From the NCBI GenBank assembly GCA_947259585.1, contig CAMYMV010000008.1, positions 62,001 to 126,000 of the forward strand: a stretch of 64,000 nt of DNA. The letters are read 5' to 3'. Source of the DNA: an uncultured Gemmatimonadales bacterium. GTDB taxonomy: Bacteria > Gemmatimonadota > Gemmatimonadetes > Palauibacterales > Palauibacteraceae. How positions within the stretch are numbered: position 1 is the stretch's first letter; each line of letters starts with the position of its first letter. Below, one piece after another: positions 1-7,481 of the stretch. A program made the translations under genes and the position numbers. The notes under the pieces are model-generated. The model did not search any database. It saw only the letters and a list, made by a program, of their open reading frames with translations, and was not told the origin of the DNA.

Positions 1-232
1 CCCCGAACAGGAGGAAGATCTCCATCAGTCGTCCGGGCGGAGAGGTGTAGAGCACCAGCAGATGCTCGAAGGCCGCCGGCCCGAAGGCCAGCAGGAAGAT
101 GTCGACGATATGGAGGGCCAGGAAGAGAAGCAGCCCCAGCCCCGTCACCCTGTGCAGCGCCCACAGCAGGTAGCCGCTGCCGCCCCTATAGGAGAGCCAG
201 CTGCGGGGGCCCAGATTGATGGGTTGGCTCAC
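1..232 (-). CDS. sdhC: succinate dehydrogenase cytochrome b subunit, N-terminal part (SdhC)
   Basis: This is the 5' part of a gene that runs off the left edge; 77 codons are visible. SdhC is a membrane anchor of complex II, binds heme b and quinone, and carries electrons from succinate oxidation into the quinone pool. The translation shows the family signature W-x-L-H-R-V-T-G around residues 24-31, followed by a hydrophobic helix containing the conserved heme-side L-H (residues 41-42). A second helix begins near the window edge. The start is a GTG whose last two bases form part of the TGA stop of mdh (GTGA overlap), so the two genes are translationally coupled in a TCA-cycle operon. The sdhA and sdhB genes would be expected beyond the edge. 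Confidence 0.88.
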   Translation of the reverse strand, partial: MSQPINLGPRSWLSYRGGSGYLLWALHRVTGLGLLLFLALHIVDIFLLAFGPAAFEHLLVLYTSPPGRLMEIFLLFG

Positions 233-1167
233 GACGAGGCCACGCCCTCGAGAGCCTCCATCGTCTCCTTGACCTCGGCCGCCGACCTGGCGAGCGCCGC
301 CCGCTCATCGTCGGCCAGCTCGACCTCGTAGATCTCCTCCAGGCCCGCTCGTCCCAGCTTGCACGGCACGCCCATGAAGATGCCGTCGAGGCCGTACTCT
401 CCCTGGAGCCAAACGGAGCAAGGCAGGACGCGTTTCTTGTCGCGCACGATCGACTCGCACATCTGCGTGACGGCCGAGGAGGGAGCGTAATAGGCGCTTC
501 CGGTCTTCAGCAGCGCGACGATCTCGCCGCCGCCCTTCCGGGTTCGATCGACCAGCGCTTCGATCCGATCCGGCTCCATGAGTTGGTCGAGCGGAATCCC
601 GCCGACCGACACCGAGCTGACGAGTGGGACCATGCTGTCGCCGTGACCGCCCAGAACGAGCGCCTGAACGTCCTCGACGCTCACATCCAGCTCGAGAGCG
701 ATAAAGCTCCGGAAGCGGGCCGTGTCCAGCACGCCGGCCATCCCGATCACGCGCTCGCGAGGGAAGCCGGTGGCCTGCATGGCCACGAAGGACATGACGT
801 CGAGAGGGTTCGTCACCATCAGGATGATCGCGTCTGGGCTGTAGGTCGCGATCTCTCGCGCGATGCCCTCGATGATCACGGCGTTCTTCGTCACGAGGTC
901 CGAGCGGCTCATGCCCGGCGTCCGGGCCAGGCCGGCCGTGACGATGTAGGCACCCGACCCTGCCGTTCCTTCGTAGGACGCCAGGCCACTCACCCGGGTG
1001 TCGAATCCCTCGACCGGAGCCGACTCCCACTGGTCGAGGCCCTTCCCCTGAGGGAGTCCATCGACGATATCGACCAGGAGAACTTCTCGGGCGAGCTCGC
1101 GTTCCGCGATGCGCTGAGCTACGGAGGCGCCGACATGTCCGGCGCCGACTACCGTTATCTTTTCCAC
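229..1167 (-). CDS. mdh: malate dehydrogenase (NAD)
   Basis: Oxidises malate to oxaloacetate with NAD in the TCA cycle. The 312-residue protein is the usual length for the LDH-like MDH family. It begins with the Rossmann motif G8-A-G-H-V-G13 and has an acidic residue after the second strand (LVDIVDG) that selects NAD. R82 and R88 lie in the substrate loop R-T-P-G-M-S-R; the first arginine is the residue that separates malate from lactate dehydrogenases, which have glutamine there. R151 (DTARF) and the catalytic H175 (GGHGDS) are present. It sits downstream of the moa genes and a 78-residue ORF, and overlaps sdhC by four bases, so it is probably co-transcribed with succinate dehydrogenase. Confidence 0.96.
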   Translation of the reverse strand: MEKITVVGAGHVGASVAQRIAERELAREVLLVDIVDGLPQGKGLDQWESAPVEGFDTRVSGLASYEGTAGSGAYIVTAGLARTPGMSRSDLVTKNAVIIEGIAREIATYSPDAIILMVTNPLDVMSFVAMQATGFPRERVIGMAGVLDTARFRSFIALELDVSVEDVQALVLGGHGDSMVPLVSSVSVGGIPLDQLMEPDRIEALVDRTRKGGGEIVALLKTGSAYYAPSSAVTQMCESIVRDKKRVLPCSVWLQGEYGLDGIFMGVPCKLGRAGLEEIYEVELADDERAALARSAAEVKETMEALEGVASS

Positions 1168-1317
1168 GCGCGCCTCTCTTTTGCTTGCGGCCGTCGAGGG
1201 GCTTCGGTGAGTCCTGGAGGGTCGTGAGGTGTGGACCGTTGGCAGGAAAAAGTTATCGCCGTCGCGGCGGCGAGCGCAATGTCGGAAGCGCCCGGCTTTC
1301 GGTTCTCGAGCTCCCCC

Positions 1318-1554
1318 CTAGAGAGGCGTCGGCATGCCTCCGACTCGCCGCATGACCTCGCCAGCGATGAGCTCCATGAGGTGGTCGATGCGCTCCGGGC
1401 TGACGCTCTCGAGAGCCGCCTCGACGAGCTTCAGGATCCTCCGGGCGTCGGCACACGTGAGCGGTGCCGCCGGATCCTCGTCGACGAGCTTCTGCTCGAG
1501 AGCCTCCAGCTCCTCACGCAGCTCCCGGTAACGCTGTCTCTCTTCGTAGGTCAT
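1318..1554 (-). CDS. small hypothetical protein, helical
   Basis: A 78-residue protein that I do not recognise. It is preceded by a good ribosome binding site (AAGGAAG, seven bases before the ATG) and fits between moaA, whose stop is 34 bases upstream, and mdh. The N-terminal half is charged and heptad-like (repeated E, R, L), which suggests a short coiled coil. The C-terminal half (residues 39-70) looks like one or two amphipathic helices, and there is one cysteine. There is no signal peptide or membrane segment. The opposite-strand ORFs over the same bases have arginine/serine-rich shadow composition, which supports this frame as the coding one. The function is unknown; its position hints only at co-expression with molybdopterin synthesis. 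Confidence 0.65.
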   Translation of the reverse strand: MTYEERQRYRELREELEALEQKLVDEDPAAPLTCADARRILKLVEAALESVSPERIDHLMELIAGEVMRRVGGMPTPL

Positions 1555-1588
1555 CTCGCTTCCTTCATTCTCCCTCTCTCGAGGGCGC

Positions 1589-2572
1589 TCATCCCCCCAC
1601 CTGGCTCAGGGCGGCGAGGCCACCGCTGCCGGTGTCCGTTCCAATCTGCAACCAGTGGCGCTCCTGTTTATCCTGTAGCGCCCTTCCCACGGCATCCAGC
1701 ACGTTCCCGTGCGCGCGCAGCGGGGTCTTGAGGTCGACCTGGTGCGAGCCGAACAGGCACGTGCGAAGCTGTCCATCCGCGGTCAGCCTCACCCTGTTGC
1801 ACCGGTCGCAGTAGTTATGTGACAGCGGCGTGATCACTCCGACCGTGCCCGGTGCATCTGCGTATTGGAAGTAGCGTGCCGGGCCATTACCGATCGGCCC
1901 GCTGACGGGCTCGAGGCCGCCGAGCTCGGCCACGCGCTCCAACATCTCGCCGGCCGAGATGAACCGGTCAGCAAGGTGGAGGTTCTTCCCCACTGGCATC
2001 AGCTCGATAAACCGCACATGCCATGGTCGCGTCCGCGTCAGGGCCGCGAACTCGGCGAACTCGTCGTCGTTGATCCCCCGCAGCATCACCGTGTTGATCT
2101 TGATCGGCGAGAAGCCGGCATCCTCGGCCGCCGTTAATCCATCGAGCGTGGCATCGAAGAATCGCGTCGGCCGGTGGGCAATCTCCTCGAACCGATCGGG
2201 TCTGAGCGTGTCGAGACTGACGTTGATCCGCTGAACGCCGGCTGCCCTGAGCTTCTCCGCGCTCTCGGGCAGAAGGATGGCGTTGGTCGAGAGCGCGATA
2301 TCGCGGATCCGCGGGACCGCCGCGATCATCTCCACCAGCTTCGGAAGGTCTCGACGGATAAGCGGCTCGCCGCCGGTGAGTCTGACGCGGGTCAGGCCGA
2401 CCCCCGCCATCTGCCGCACGACCTCGGCGATCTCTTCGTAGGTGAGAAGCTCCGGCTTCGGGATCCATTCCAGACCACCGATTGGCATGCAGTAGGTGCA
2501 GCGGAGGTTGCACTTGTCCGTCACCGAGATCCGGAGGTAGTCGATCCGGCGGCCGAACTGGTCGAGCATCAT
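1589..2572 (-). CDS. moaA: GTP 3',8-cyclase (radical SAM), MoaA
   Basis: First enzyme of molybdenum cofactor synthesis: converts GTP to 3',8-cyclo-GTP by radical SAM chemistry. With the start chosen here the protein is 327 residues. The radical SAM cluster cysteines are C21-x3-C25-x2-C28. The second, substrate-binding cluster is visible near the C-terminus (CDRCNRVRL, with a third cysteine 13 residues later in the TCLF motif). The protein ends in a Gly-Gly dipeptide, which in MoaA is needed for activity. A longer reading from 2599 would overlap moaE by 31 bases. The ATG at 2572 gives a four-base ATGA overlap with the moaE stop and places the family's normal N-terminus first, so it is preferred. 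Confidence 0.95.
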   Translation of the reverse strand: MMLDQFGRRIDYLRISVTDKCNLRCTYCMPIGGLEWIPKPELLTYEEIAEVVRQMAGVGLTRVRLTGGEPLIRRDLPKLVEMIAAVPRIRDIALSTNAILLPESAEKLRAAGVQRINVSLDTLRPDRFEEIAHRPTRFFDATLDGLTAAEDAGFSPIKINTVMLRGINDDEFAEFAALTRTRPWHVRFIELMPVGKNLHLADRFISAGEMLERVAELGGLEPVSGPIGNGPARYFQYADAPGTVGVITPLSHNYCDRCNRVRLTADGQLRTCLFGSHQVDLKTPLRAHGNVLDAVGRALQDKQERHWLQIGTDTGSGGLAALSQVGG

Positions 2573-3024
2573 GCCTCCGAGGGGGCGGGACCTACCCACT
2601 CCACCTCGCCATCCGCGTATTCCTCCCGCTTCCAGATCGGTAGTCTTCTCTTGATCTCCTCGATGACGTGGCGCGACGCTTCATACGCGGTGGCTCTGTG
2701 CGGCGCGGCCACGACGATCGCCACGCTTAGCTCTCCCAGCTCCAATGTTCCGGTCCGGTGCACCGCCTCGAGGTGGCTGAGGGTCCAGCGGCCGACGGTC
2801 TCTTCGAGGATGGCCGCGAGCTCGCGCTCGGCCATCTTCCCGTAGGCCTCGTAGTGCAGCCGGACAACCGGGCGACCCCGGTTTTGATCGCGGACGCGGC
2901 CGACGAAAACGGTGACGGCACCATCCGCACTGGACCCAGCCCCCAGCAGATCATCCAGCCGAATCGGGTCTTCGCTCATGCGGCCGATCACCCGAGCTCC
3001 GCCTGCGTCGACGGCCGGACTCAT
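2569..3024 (-). CDS. moaE: molybdopterin synthase catalytic subunit MoaE
   Basis: Large subunit of molybdopterin synthase, which adds two sulfurs from MoaD thiocarboxylate to cyclic pyranopterin monophosphate. The 151-residue protein matches the family length. It shows the V-x-F-V-G-R-V-R-D block near residue 40, the H-Y-E-A-Y motif, the H-R-T-G-x-L-x-x-G-E motif in the middle and the conserved P-I-W-K-R-E near the C-terminus. It overlaps moaD by four bases upstream and moaA by four bases downstream, so the three are a coupled unit. Confidence 0.95.
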   Translation of the reverse strand: MSPAVDAGGARVIGRMSEDPIRLDDLLGAGSSADGAVTVFVGRVRDQNRGRPVVRLHYEAYGKMAERELAAILEETVGRWTLSHLEAVHRTGTLELGELSVAIVVAAPHRATAYEASRHVIEEIKRRLPIWKREEYADGEVEWVGPAPSEA

Positions 3025-3263
3025 CCGCCTGCCACCGCCGGGATGAGAGCGATCTCGTCGCCCGGGTTCAGGTCTCGTTCCAGAGAAGCATACTCTCGGT
3101 TGACTGCCACGGTCGGCTCGGCAGGCAGACAGGCCAGGCCGGGCAAAGAACGGAGACGGTCCACCGCCTCGCGGACGTTGGCGTCCGCCGACAGCTCCAG
3201 CTCCACGGACGCCGCGTTGGCCAGCTCGCGATGATTGGCGAACAGGAGGATCGTGACCGTCAC
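3021..3263 (-). CDS. moaD: molybdopterin synthase sulfur carrier subunit MoaD
   Basis: Ubiquitin-fold sulfur carrier of 80 residues. The C-terminus ends in Ala-Gly-Gly, the tail that MoeB-type enzymes adenylate and convert to a thiocarboxylate for sulfur transfer within molybdopterin synthase. The N-terminal strand (TVTILLFA) and the P-G-D-E-I-A-L-I-P-x-V-A-G-G ending are typical of the family. It overlaps moaE by four bases and the upstream 97-residue ORF by four bases. No moaC, moeA, moeB or mobA is visible in the window, so the rest of the cofactor pathway must lie elsewhere. Confidence 0.94.
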   Translation of the reverse strand: MTVTILLFANHRELANAASVELELSADANVREAVDRLRSLPGLACLPAEPTVAVNREYASLERDLNPGDEIALIPAVAGG

Positions 3264-3553
3264 GACGAGCCGTCCGAAGCGGGTGCTACGGAGGCCGTCG
3301 AGAGGAAGGTGAGGAATCTCCCGACGGCTCCGGCGTCACGCAGCGATGAGGCTCGGACCCTCGTCGCACCGGCCGATCCCGAGTCGGGCACGGCCGACAC
3401 CACGATGTTGCTGCGGAATGTCGCAAAGCTCACATGGGTGGAGCTCTCGGTCTCGACCCAGGTCGAGTGTACCGCCTCCCCGCCCGTGAAGAAGCGCTTG
3501 GCTGCCGTGAGCACCTGATCGGGCCGCAGGCTCGTAGTCGTTTCAGCTGTCAT
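3260..3553 (-). CDS. hypothetical protein at the head of the moa operon
   Basis: A protein of about 97 residues that I do not recognise. The longest reading frame begins at 3661, but the first third would be arginine/proline-rich filler. The ATG at 3553 opens a more protein-like sequence with a possible helix (LTAAKRFF), a predicted beta-rich middle (residues 20-50) and a second short helix near the end. The stop overlaps the moaD start by four bases, so it is coupled to the molybdopterin genes and is probably the first gene of the operon. The ribosome binding site is weak (ACGAGACGAG). There are no cysteines, membrane segments or catalytic motifs that I can name. A structural or regulatory role in cofactor synthesis is only a guess from position. 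Confidence 0.55.
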   Translation of the reverse strand: MTAETTTSLRPDQVLTAAKRFFTGGEAVHSTWVETESSTHVSFATFRSNIVVSAVPDSGSAGATRVRASSLRDAGAVGRFLTFLSTASVAPASDGSS

Positions 3554-3745
3554 GCTCGTCTCGTTTCGCGTCCTTGACGCCCTGTCGCCGGCGCCGGTAG
3601 AATCTCGAACAGGTGGCGCGGGTGCTATGGTACCTCTCTGGCCACCTCGTCGCGGTCTCAAGGTAGCGTATGCTTGAGGCCCCTACAATTTGCGTCTAAT
3701 CGCACCCTTCGGACTGACGAAAGGGTGCTCGAGAGCCGAGATCCC

Positions 3746-4912
3746 GTGCAATTCTCTTCCAACGTCGACGCGCTGAAGCCGTCCGCTACCCTCGGTTTCG
3801 CGGCGCGAGCGCGCGAGTTGAAGGCGACCGGCAAGTCCATCGTGGATCTGACCGCGGGTGAGCTGGCCTTCCCGACGCCGGAGTACGCCTCTGTGGCCGG
3901 TATTCGGGCGATCGAAGAAGGCCGGACGAGGTATCCACCGACTCCGGGGATTCCGGAGCTGAGGTCGGCGGCCGCGGCCTACCTCGAGGAGACGACTGCT
4001 CACGCGCCGGCCGACCCGTCACGCGTCCTGGTCAGCGCGGGGGTGAAGCAGGCGCTGTTCAACTGCCTCTATTGCCTGTTCGGTCCGGGTGACGAGATCC
4101 TCGTCCCGACGCCCACGTGGCCCACCTACGACACCGCCGTGGCCCTCACCGGGGCGACACCGGTTCTGGTTCCTACGTCGTGGGAGGATGGCTTCCGGGT
4201 CTCCGTCGAAGCGCTCGAGAGCGCTAGAGGCAGCCGGACACGAGGTCTCGTCATCAACAGCCCGAGCAACCCCACCGGTGCGGTCTATCCGGCCGAGCTC
4301 GTGGAGGAGCTCATCCACTGGTGCGGCCGACACGGGGTTTGGCTGCTCTCCGATGAGATCTACCGGCGGCTCTCCTATACGGGTCCGGCCGCGCCGTCCG
4401 TCTACGATATCGAAGATCGGCCGGAGCACGTGATCCTGTTGGACGGAGTGTCGAAGGCGTTCGCCATGACGGGGTGGCGGATCGGGTTCGCCGAGGGCCC
4501 CGTGGAGATCATCCGCAAGGCCTCGGACCTCCAGAGCCAGACCACATCCGGAGCCGCGGTACCTTCCCAGTGCGCGGCAGCGGCAGCGCTCTCCCGGACG
4601 GAAGAGCGTGAGGCGGCGATCGCGGAGTTCGTTCGCGTCCTCGACCACAACCGGCGGTTGGGTTACGAGATGCTCAGCGGCATCCCATCGATCGAAGTCA
4701 GGTTGCCCGAGGGCGGCATCTACCTCTTCGCCAAGGTGTCGGACCACAGATCTTCGGCAAGGATCGCCGAGGAGCTGCTGGAGGTGGGTGTGGCGTGCTT
4801 GCCGGGCGAACCGTTCGGCTCGCCCGGCTATCTTCGGCTGAACTTCGCGGTGGACGAGGAGTCGTTGCGCGACGGCCTGGATCGAGTGTCCATCTACTTC
4901 GACGGAGCCTGA
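3746..4912 (+). CDS. class I pyridoxal-phosphate aminotransferase (aspartate aminotransferase type)
   Basis: Fold-type I aminotransferase of 388 residues, most like the bacterial aspartate/aromatic transaminases of the AspC-Ib type (AatA). It moves the amino group from aspartate or a related amino acid to 2-oxoglutarate. The cofactor lysine is K237 in S-K-A-F-A-M-T-G-W-R-I-G. The N-P-T-G motif that binds the substrate carboxylate and the D-E-I-Y motif are both present, as is a C-terminal arginine block (LRLNFA). The frame is open from a TTG at 3674, but the family's conserved start (x-x-F-S-x-x-V-x-x-L-K-P-S-A-T) begins at the GTG at 3746. The gene diverges from the moa operon, and the roughly 190 bases between 3553 and 3746 must hold both promoters. 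Substrate specificity cannot be read from sequence alone. Confidence 0.9.
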   Translation: MQFSSNVDALKPSATLGFAARARELKATGKSIVDLTAGELAFPTPEYASVAGIRAIEEGRTRYPPTPGIPELRSAAAAYLEETTAHAPADPSRVLVSAGVKQALFNCLYCLFGPGDEILVPTPTWPTYDTAVALTGATPVLVPTSWEDGFRVSVEALESARGSRTRGLVINSPSNPTGAVYPAELVEELIHWCGRHGVWLLSDEIYRRLSYTGPAAPSVYDIEDRPEHVILLDGVSKAFAMTGWRIGFAEGPVEIIRKASDLQSQTTSGAAVPSQCAAAAALSRTEEREAAIAEFVRVLDHNRRLGYEMLSGIPSIEVRLPEGGIYLFAKVSDHRSSARIAEELLEVGVACLPGEPFGSPGYLRLNFAVDEESLRDGLDRVSIYFDGA

Positions 4913-4918
4913 ACCCGG

Positions 4919-5296
4919 CTAGTACGTCGGCTCGTCCGTTCCCCAGCTCGCTCCTCCGCTCCACGACGGCGGCGGCGGAGGCTCCTCACGTGGAGGTGGC
5001 GCAGGGCGATCTGCGGCCTCCGCCACCTCTTCCTTGAAGAGCCGGGATGGCTTGAACACGGGCACCGCCCGAGACGGCACCTGGACCGGGTCACCCGTGC
5101 GGGGGTTTCGAGCCAATCGCGGCTTGCGGCGCCTCACCTTGAAGGTGCCGAAGCCGCGGATCTCGATGTGTTCGCCGCCCGCCAGGGACTGCTTCACCGC
5201 GTTCAAGAAAGCGTCGATGATGGCGGCGCAATCCTTCTTGGTGACCCCCGGTCCGATCGCTTCGTAGACCTGCTCCACCAGATCCGCCTTCGTCAT
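4919..5296 (-). CDS. HU/IHF family DNA-binding protein with proline-rich tail
   Basis: Small nucleoid protein that bends DNA as a dimer. Residues 1-92 are a complete HU fold: helices at the N-terminus, the G-F-G-T-F turn near residue 49, then the beta-arm with R-x-x-R-x-x-R-N-P-x-T-G and the intercalating proline region. Unlike standard HU (about 90 residues), it carries an extra C-terminal tail of about 30 residues rich in proline and glutamate, ending in a Trp/Gly-containing segment. Such tails are unlikely to fold and may mediate contacts. The stop lies six bases from the convergent aminotransferase stop, leaving no room for a separate terminator hairpin. It is probably the last gene of the carA-sppA-HU run. 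Confidence 0.93.
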   Translation of the reverse strand: MTKADLVEQVYEAIGPGVTKKDCAAIIDAFLNAVKQSLAGGEHIEIRGFGTFKVRRRKPRLARNPRTGDPVQVPSRAVPVFKPSRLFKEEVAEAADRPAPPPREEPPPPPSWSGGASWGTDEPTY

Positions 5297-5352
5297 CTGT
5301 TCTCCCTCCGCCTAGTTGGCTGGTTTCCTCCGCGTCCTGCCCGAGCTGCCCG

Positions 5353-6258
5353 CTACCTCCAAAGATAAAGAAGCTGCGGCCCCGTGGTCGTAGGCCGAGC
5401 CAACCACGGTAGCCACCCTCGCAGCTTGCTCTCTGCTATCCCGTTGACGAGGTCGTACAGGCCGACCCTACGTTCCCGAGGCCTCACGGTCGACGGGTTC
5501 TCACCGAGTCCCGCCATGCTGCCCGCGCGGTCGATCGCCTCCTGCAGCGTGGCGATCCCGTCCACGAGCCCTATCTCGGCGGCTCGCTTCCCGGAGAGGA
5601 CTCGACCATCCGCCACCCGAAGCACCTCTTCTCGCGAGAGATCCCGATTCTCGACGACGGCCTGGACGAACTGCTCGTAGACGTCGTTCACGAGCTCCTC
5701 GAGGACCTCCCGTTCTCCGGGGGACAGGCTGCGCGCCACGGAGCCCAGGTCCTTGTATTCCCCGCTCTTCACGACCTCTATCCCGATCCCGACCTTCTTC
5801 ATGAGTTCTTCGGCATGGGGAAGCTGCATGATCACGCCGATGGAACCGGTCATGCTGCCGGGAAGCGCGAAGATGCTGTCGGCGCCTAGCGCCACATAGT
5901 AGCCGCCCGATGCCCCTACATCGCCGATCCAGGCGATGACCGGCCGATCGTCCTCCTCCCGGAGCCGTCTCACCTGGCCAAACAGGTCCTGCGAGGCGCC
6001 GACGCTTCCACCGGGCGAACGGATCTCCAGAACGAACGCCTTGACTTCGCTCCGGTCGCCGAGTGCCACGAGATCCCGACCGAACGAGCGATCCGGGTAG
6101 ATCACCCCCCCGATCGGCAGTACGGCCACGCTTCCACCACCGAACGGAAGGGGGGATCTGCCGAGCAGCGCCCTAGACGAGAGGTACAGCCCGCCCGCGA
6201 ACACCATGAGTAGGAGCCCGATGCTCAGTAGTGCGGCTCTGCGCGTATGATCGGCCAT
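5353..6258 (-). CDS. sppA: signal peptide peptidase SppA
   Basis: Membrane-anchored serine protease of 301 residues that degrades cleaved signal peptides. One N-terminal membrane segment (residues 8-29) is followed by the ClpP/crotonase-like catalytic domain. The catalytic dyad is visible as S117 in G-A-S-G-G-Y-Y and K169 in K-S-G-E-Y-K-D. The spacing of 52 residues equals that of the Bacillus enzyme (S147/K199), so this is the short, single-domain form and not the duplicated E. coli form. It sits between carA and the HU gene on the same strand. Confidence 0.93.
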   Translation of the reverse strand: MADHTRRAALLSIGLLLMVFAGGLYLSSRALLGRSPLPFGGGSVAVLPIGGVIYPDRSFGRDLVALGDRSEVKAFVLEIRSPGGSVGASQDLFGQVRRLREEDDRPVIAWIGDVGASGGYYVALGADSIFALPGSMTGSIGVIMQLPHAEELMKKVGIGIEVVKSGEYKDLGSVARSLSPGEREVLEELVNDVYEQFVQAVVENRDLSREEVLRVADGRVLSGKRAAEIGLVDGIATLQEAIDRAGSMAGLGENPSTVRPRERRVGLYDLVNGIAESKLRGWLPWLARPTTTGPQLLYLWR

Positions 6259-6339
6259 TCGTCACGCGCCGGGTGCGGGGCGACCGTGTGGGCCGAGAAG
6301 GCCCTTTCGGGTAAAGCTAGTCGCTGGGGGGGAAAGCTG

Positions 6340-7431
6340 TCAACCAGTTGCCGTGCTTGCAGTTGTGTGCATCGCCGAGATGAACTGATCGAACAGATAT
6401 CGGCTGTCGTGCGGACCGGGCGCCGATTCGGGATGGTACTGGACCGCGAAAACGGGCCGGGAGATGTGAGCGATTCCCTCGATCGTGCCGTCGTTCAAGT
6501 TCAGGTGCGTGACGCGAAGATCCGGGGCATCGTCGAGCACTCCGGCGGTCGAGTGGACGGCGAAACCATGGTTCTGAGAGGTGATCTCGACCGCCCCGGT
6601 ATCCAGGTTTTTCACCGGGTGGTTCCCTCCTCGATGTCCGTACGGGAGTTTGTAGGTCCGGCCGCCGAAGGCGCGGGCCACCAGCTGCAGCCCGAGGCAG
6701 ATGCCGAAGATCGGGAGACCGGCGTCCGAGAGGGCCCTGACCTTCTCTGCGGCACCCGGGACGGCTTCGGGGTCGCCTGGTCCGTTGGAGACGAAGACTC
6801 CGGACGGCCGCGCTTCGAGCAATGAAGGAGTCGGGGTGTTGGCGGGAACCACGAGAACGGAGTAGCCGGCCTCTCGAATCAGATCCAGCGACCGCTGCTT
6901 GACCCCGTAGTCGAGACAGACGACGGAGCCGTGCGCATCGGGGTGCTCGAGCCTGTACGGCTCGGGTGCTGACACGACGGTGGCGAGGTCTCTCCCGGCC
7001 ATCGGCGGCTCCGCCATCACGCGGGAGAGGGCTTCGGCCTCATCGAGCGCTGCCGGGAAAATGCCGGCGCGCATGGACCCGGCCTCCCGGATGTGTCGCG
7101 TGATGGCTCTCGTATCGGCCCCGACGAGCGTCGGGATTCGGTGGCGCTCCAGGTACGCCGAGAGCGGCTCGCGGCCGAGAGGTGCCCCGTCCGAGAGGTT
7201 CTTCACGACGAAGCCCTCGACCCACGGGCGGCGTGACTGCTCGTCCTCCGGCCGAGTGCCGTAGTTCCCGATCATCGGAGCGGTCATGACGACGATCTGT
7301 CCGGCGAAGGAGGGGTCCGTGAGCACCTCCTGGTACCCGGTGTGGTTGGTGGTGAAGACGACCTCGCCGAGACCCTCCGGGGGATCGCTCAGAAGCCGGC
7401 CCGGAAAGGCCTTCGCATCCTCGAGGATCAG
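6340..7431 (-). CDS. carA: carbamoyl-phosphate synthase small (glutaminase) subunit; start uncertain
   Basis: Supplies ammonia from glutamine to CarB for pyrimidine and arginine synthesis. The glutamine amidotransferase triad is visible: Cys in G-I-C-L-G-L-Q, and His and Glu in Y-H-P-E-S. The N-terminal CarA domain motif T-G-Y-Q-E-V-L-T-D-P-S is also present. The GTG at 7326 would cut off this conserved N-terminus. Reading upstream in frame recovers the expected beginning (LILEDAKAFPG), but there is no ATG, GTG or TTG in frame before the flanking gene. The CTG at 7431 used here gives 363 residues, a normal length. Alternatively the ATG at 7483 is the start and the run of six C at 7463-7468 contains one base too many; removing one joins that ATG to this frame. 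Most CarA proteins have His where this has Leu in GICLGxQ. Confidence 0.85.
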   Translation of the reverse strand: MILEDAKAFPGRLLSDPPEGLGEVVFTTNHTGYQEVLTDPSFAGQIVVMTAPMIGNYGTRPEDEQSRRPWVEGFVVKNLSDGAPLGREPLSAYLERHRIPTLVGADTRAITRHIREAGSMRAGIFPAALDEAEALSRVMAEPPMAGRDLATVVSAPEPYRLEHPDAHGSVVCLDYGVKQRSLDLIREAGYSVLVVPANTPTPSLLEARPSGVFVSNGPGDPEAVPGAAEKVRALSDAGLPIFGICLGLQLVARAFGGRTYKLPYGHRGGNHPVKNLDTGAVEITSQNHGFAVHSTAGVLDDAPDLRVTHLNLNDGTIEGIAHISRPVFAVQYHPESAPGPHDSRYLFDQFISAMHTTASTATG

Positions 7432-7481
7432 ATAGCCGTCGACGCCTTGCGGTCGGATGTCGCCCCCCGTTCCTTGTCTCC

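Noticed and set aside
62..331. 89-codon plus-strand ORF at the window start
   Set aside because: It lies antisense to sdhC and the end of mdh, whose translations match known families; its own composition is Ala/Gln/Arg-rich filler.
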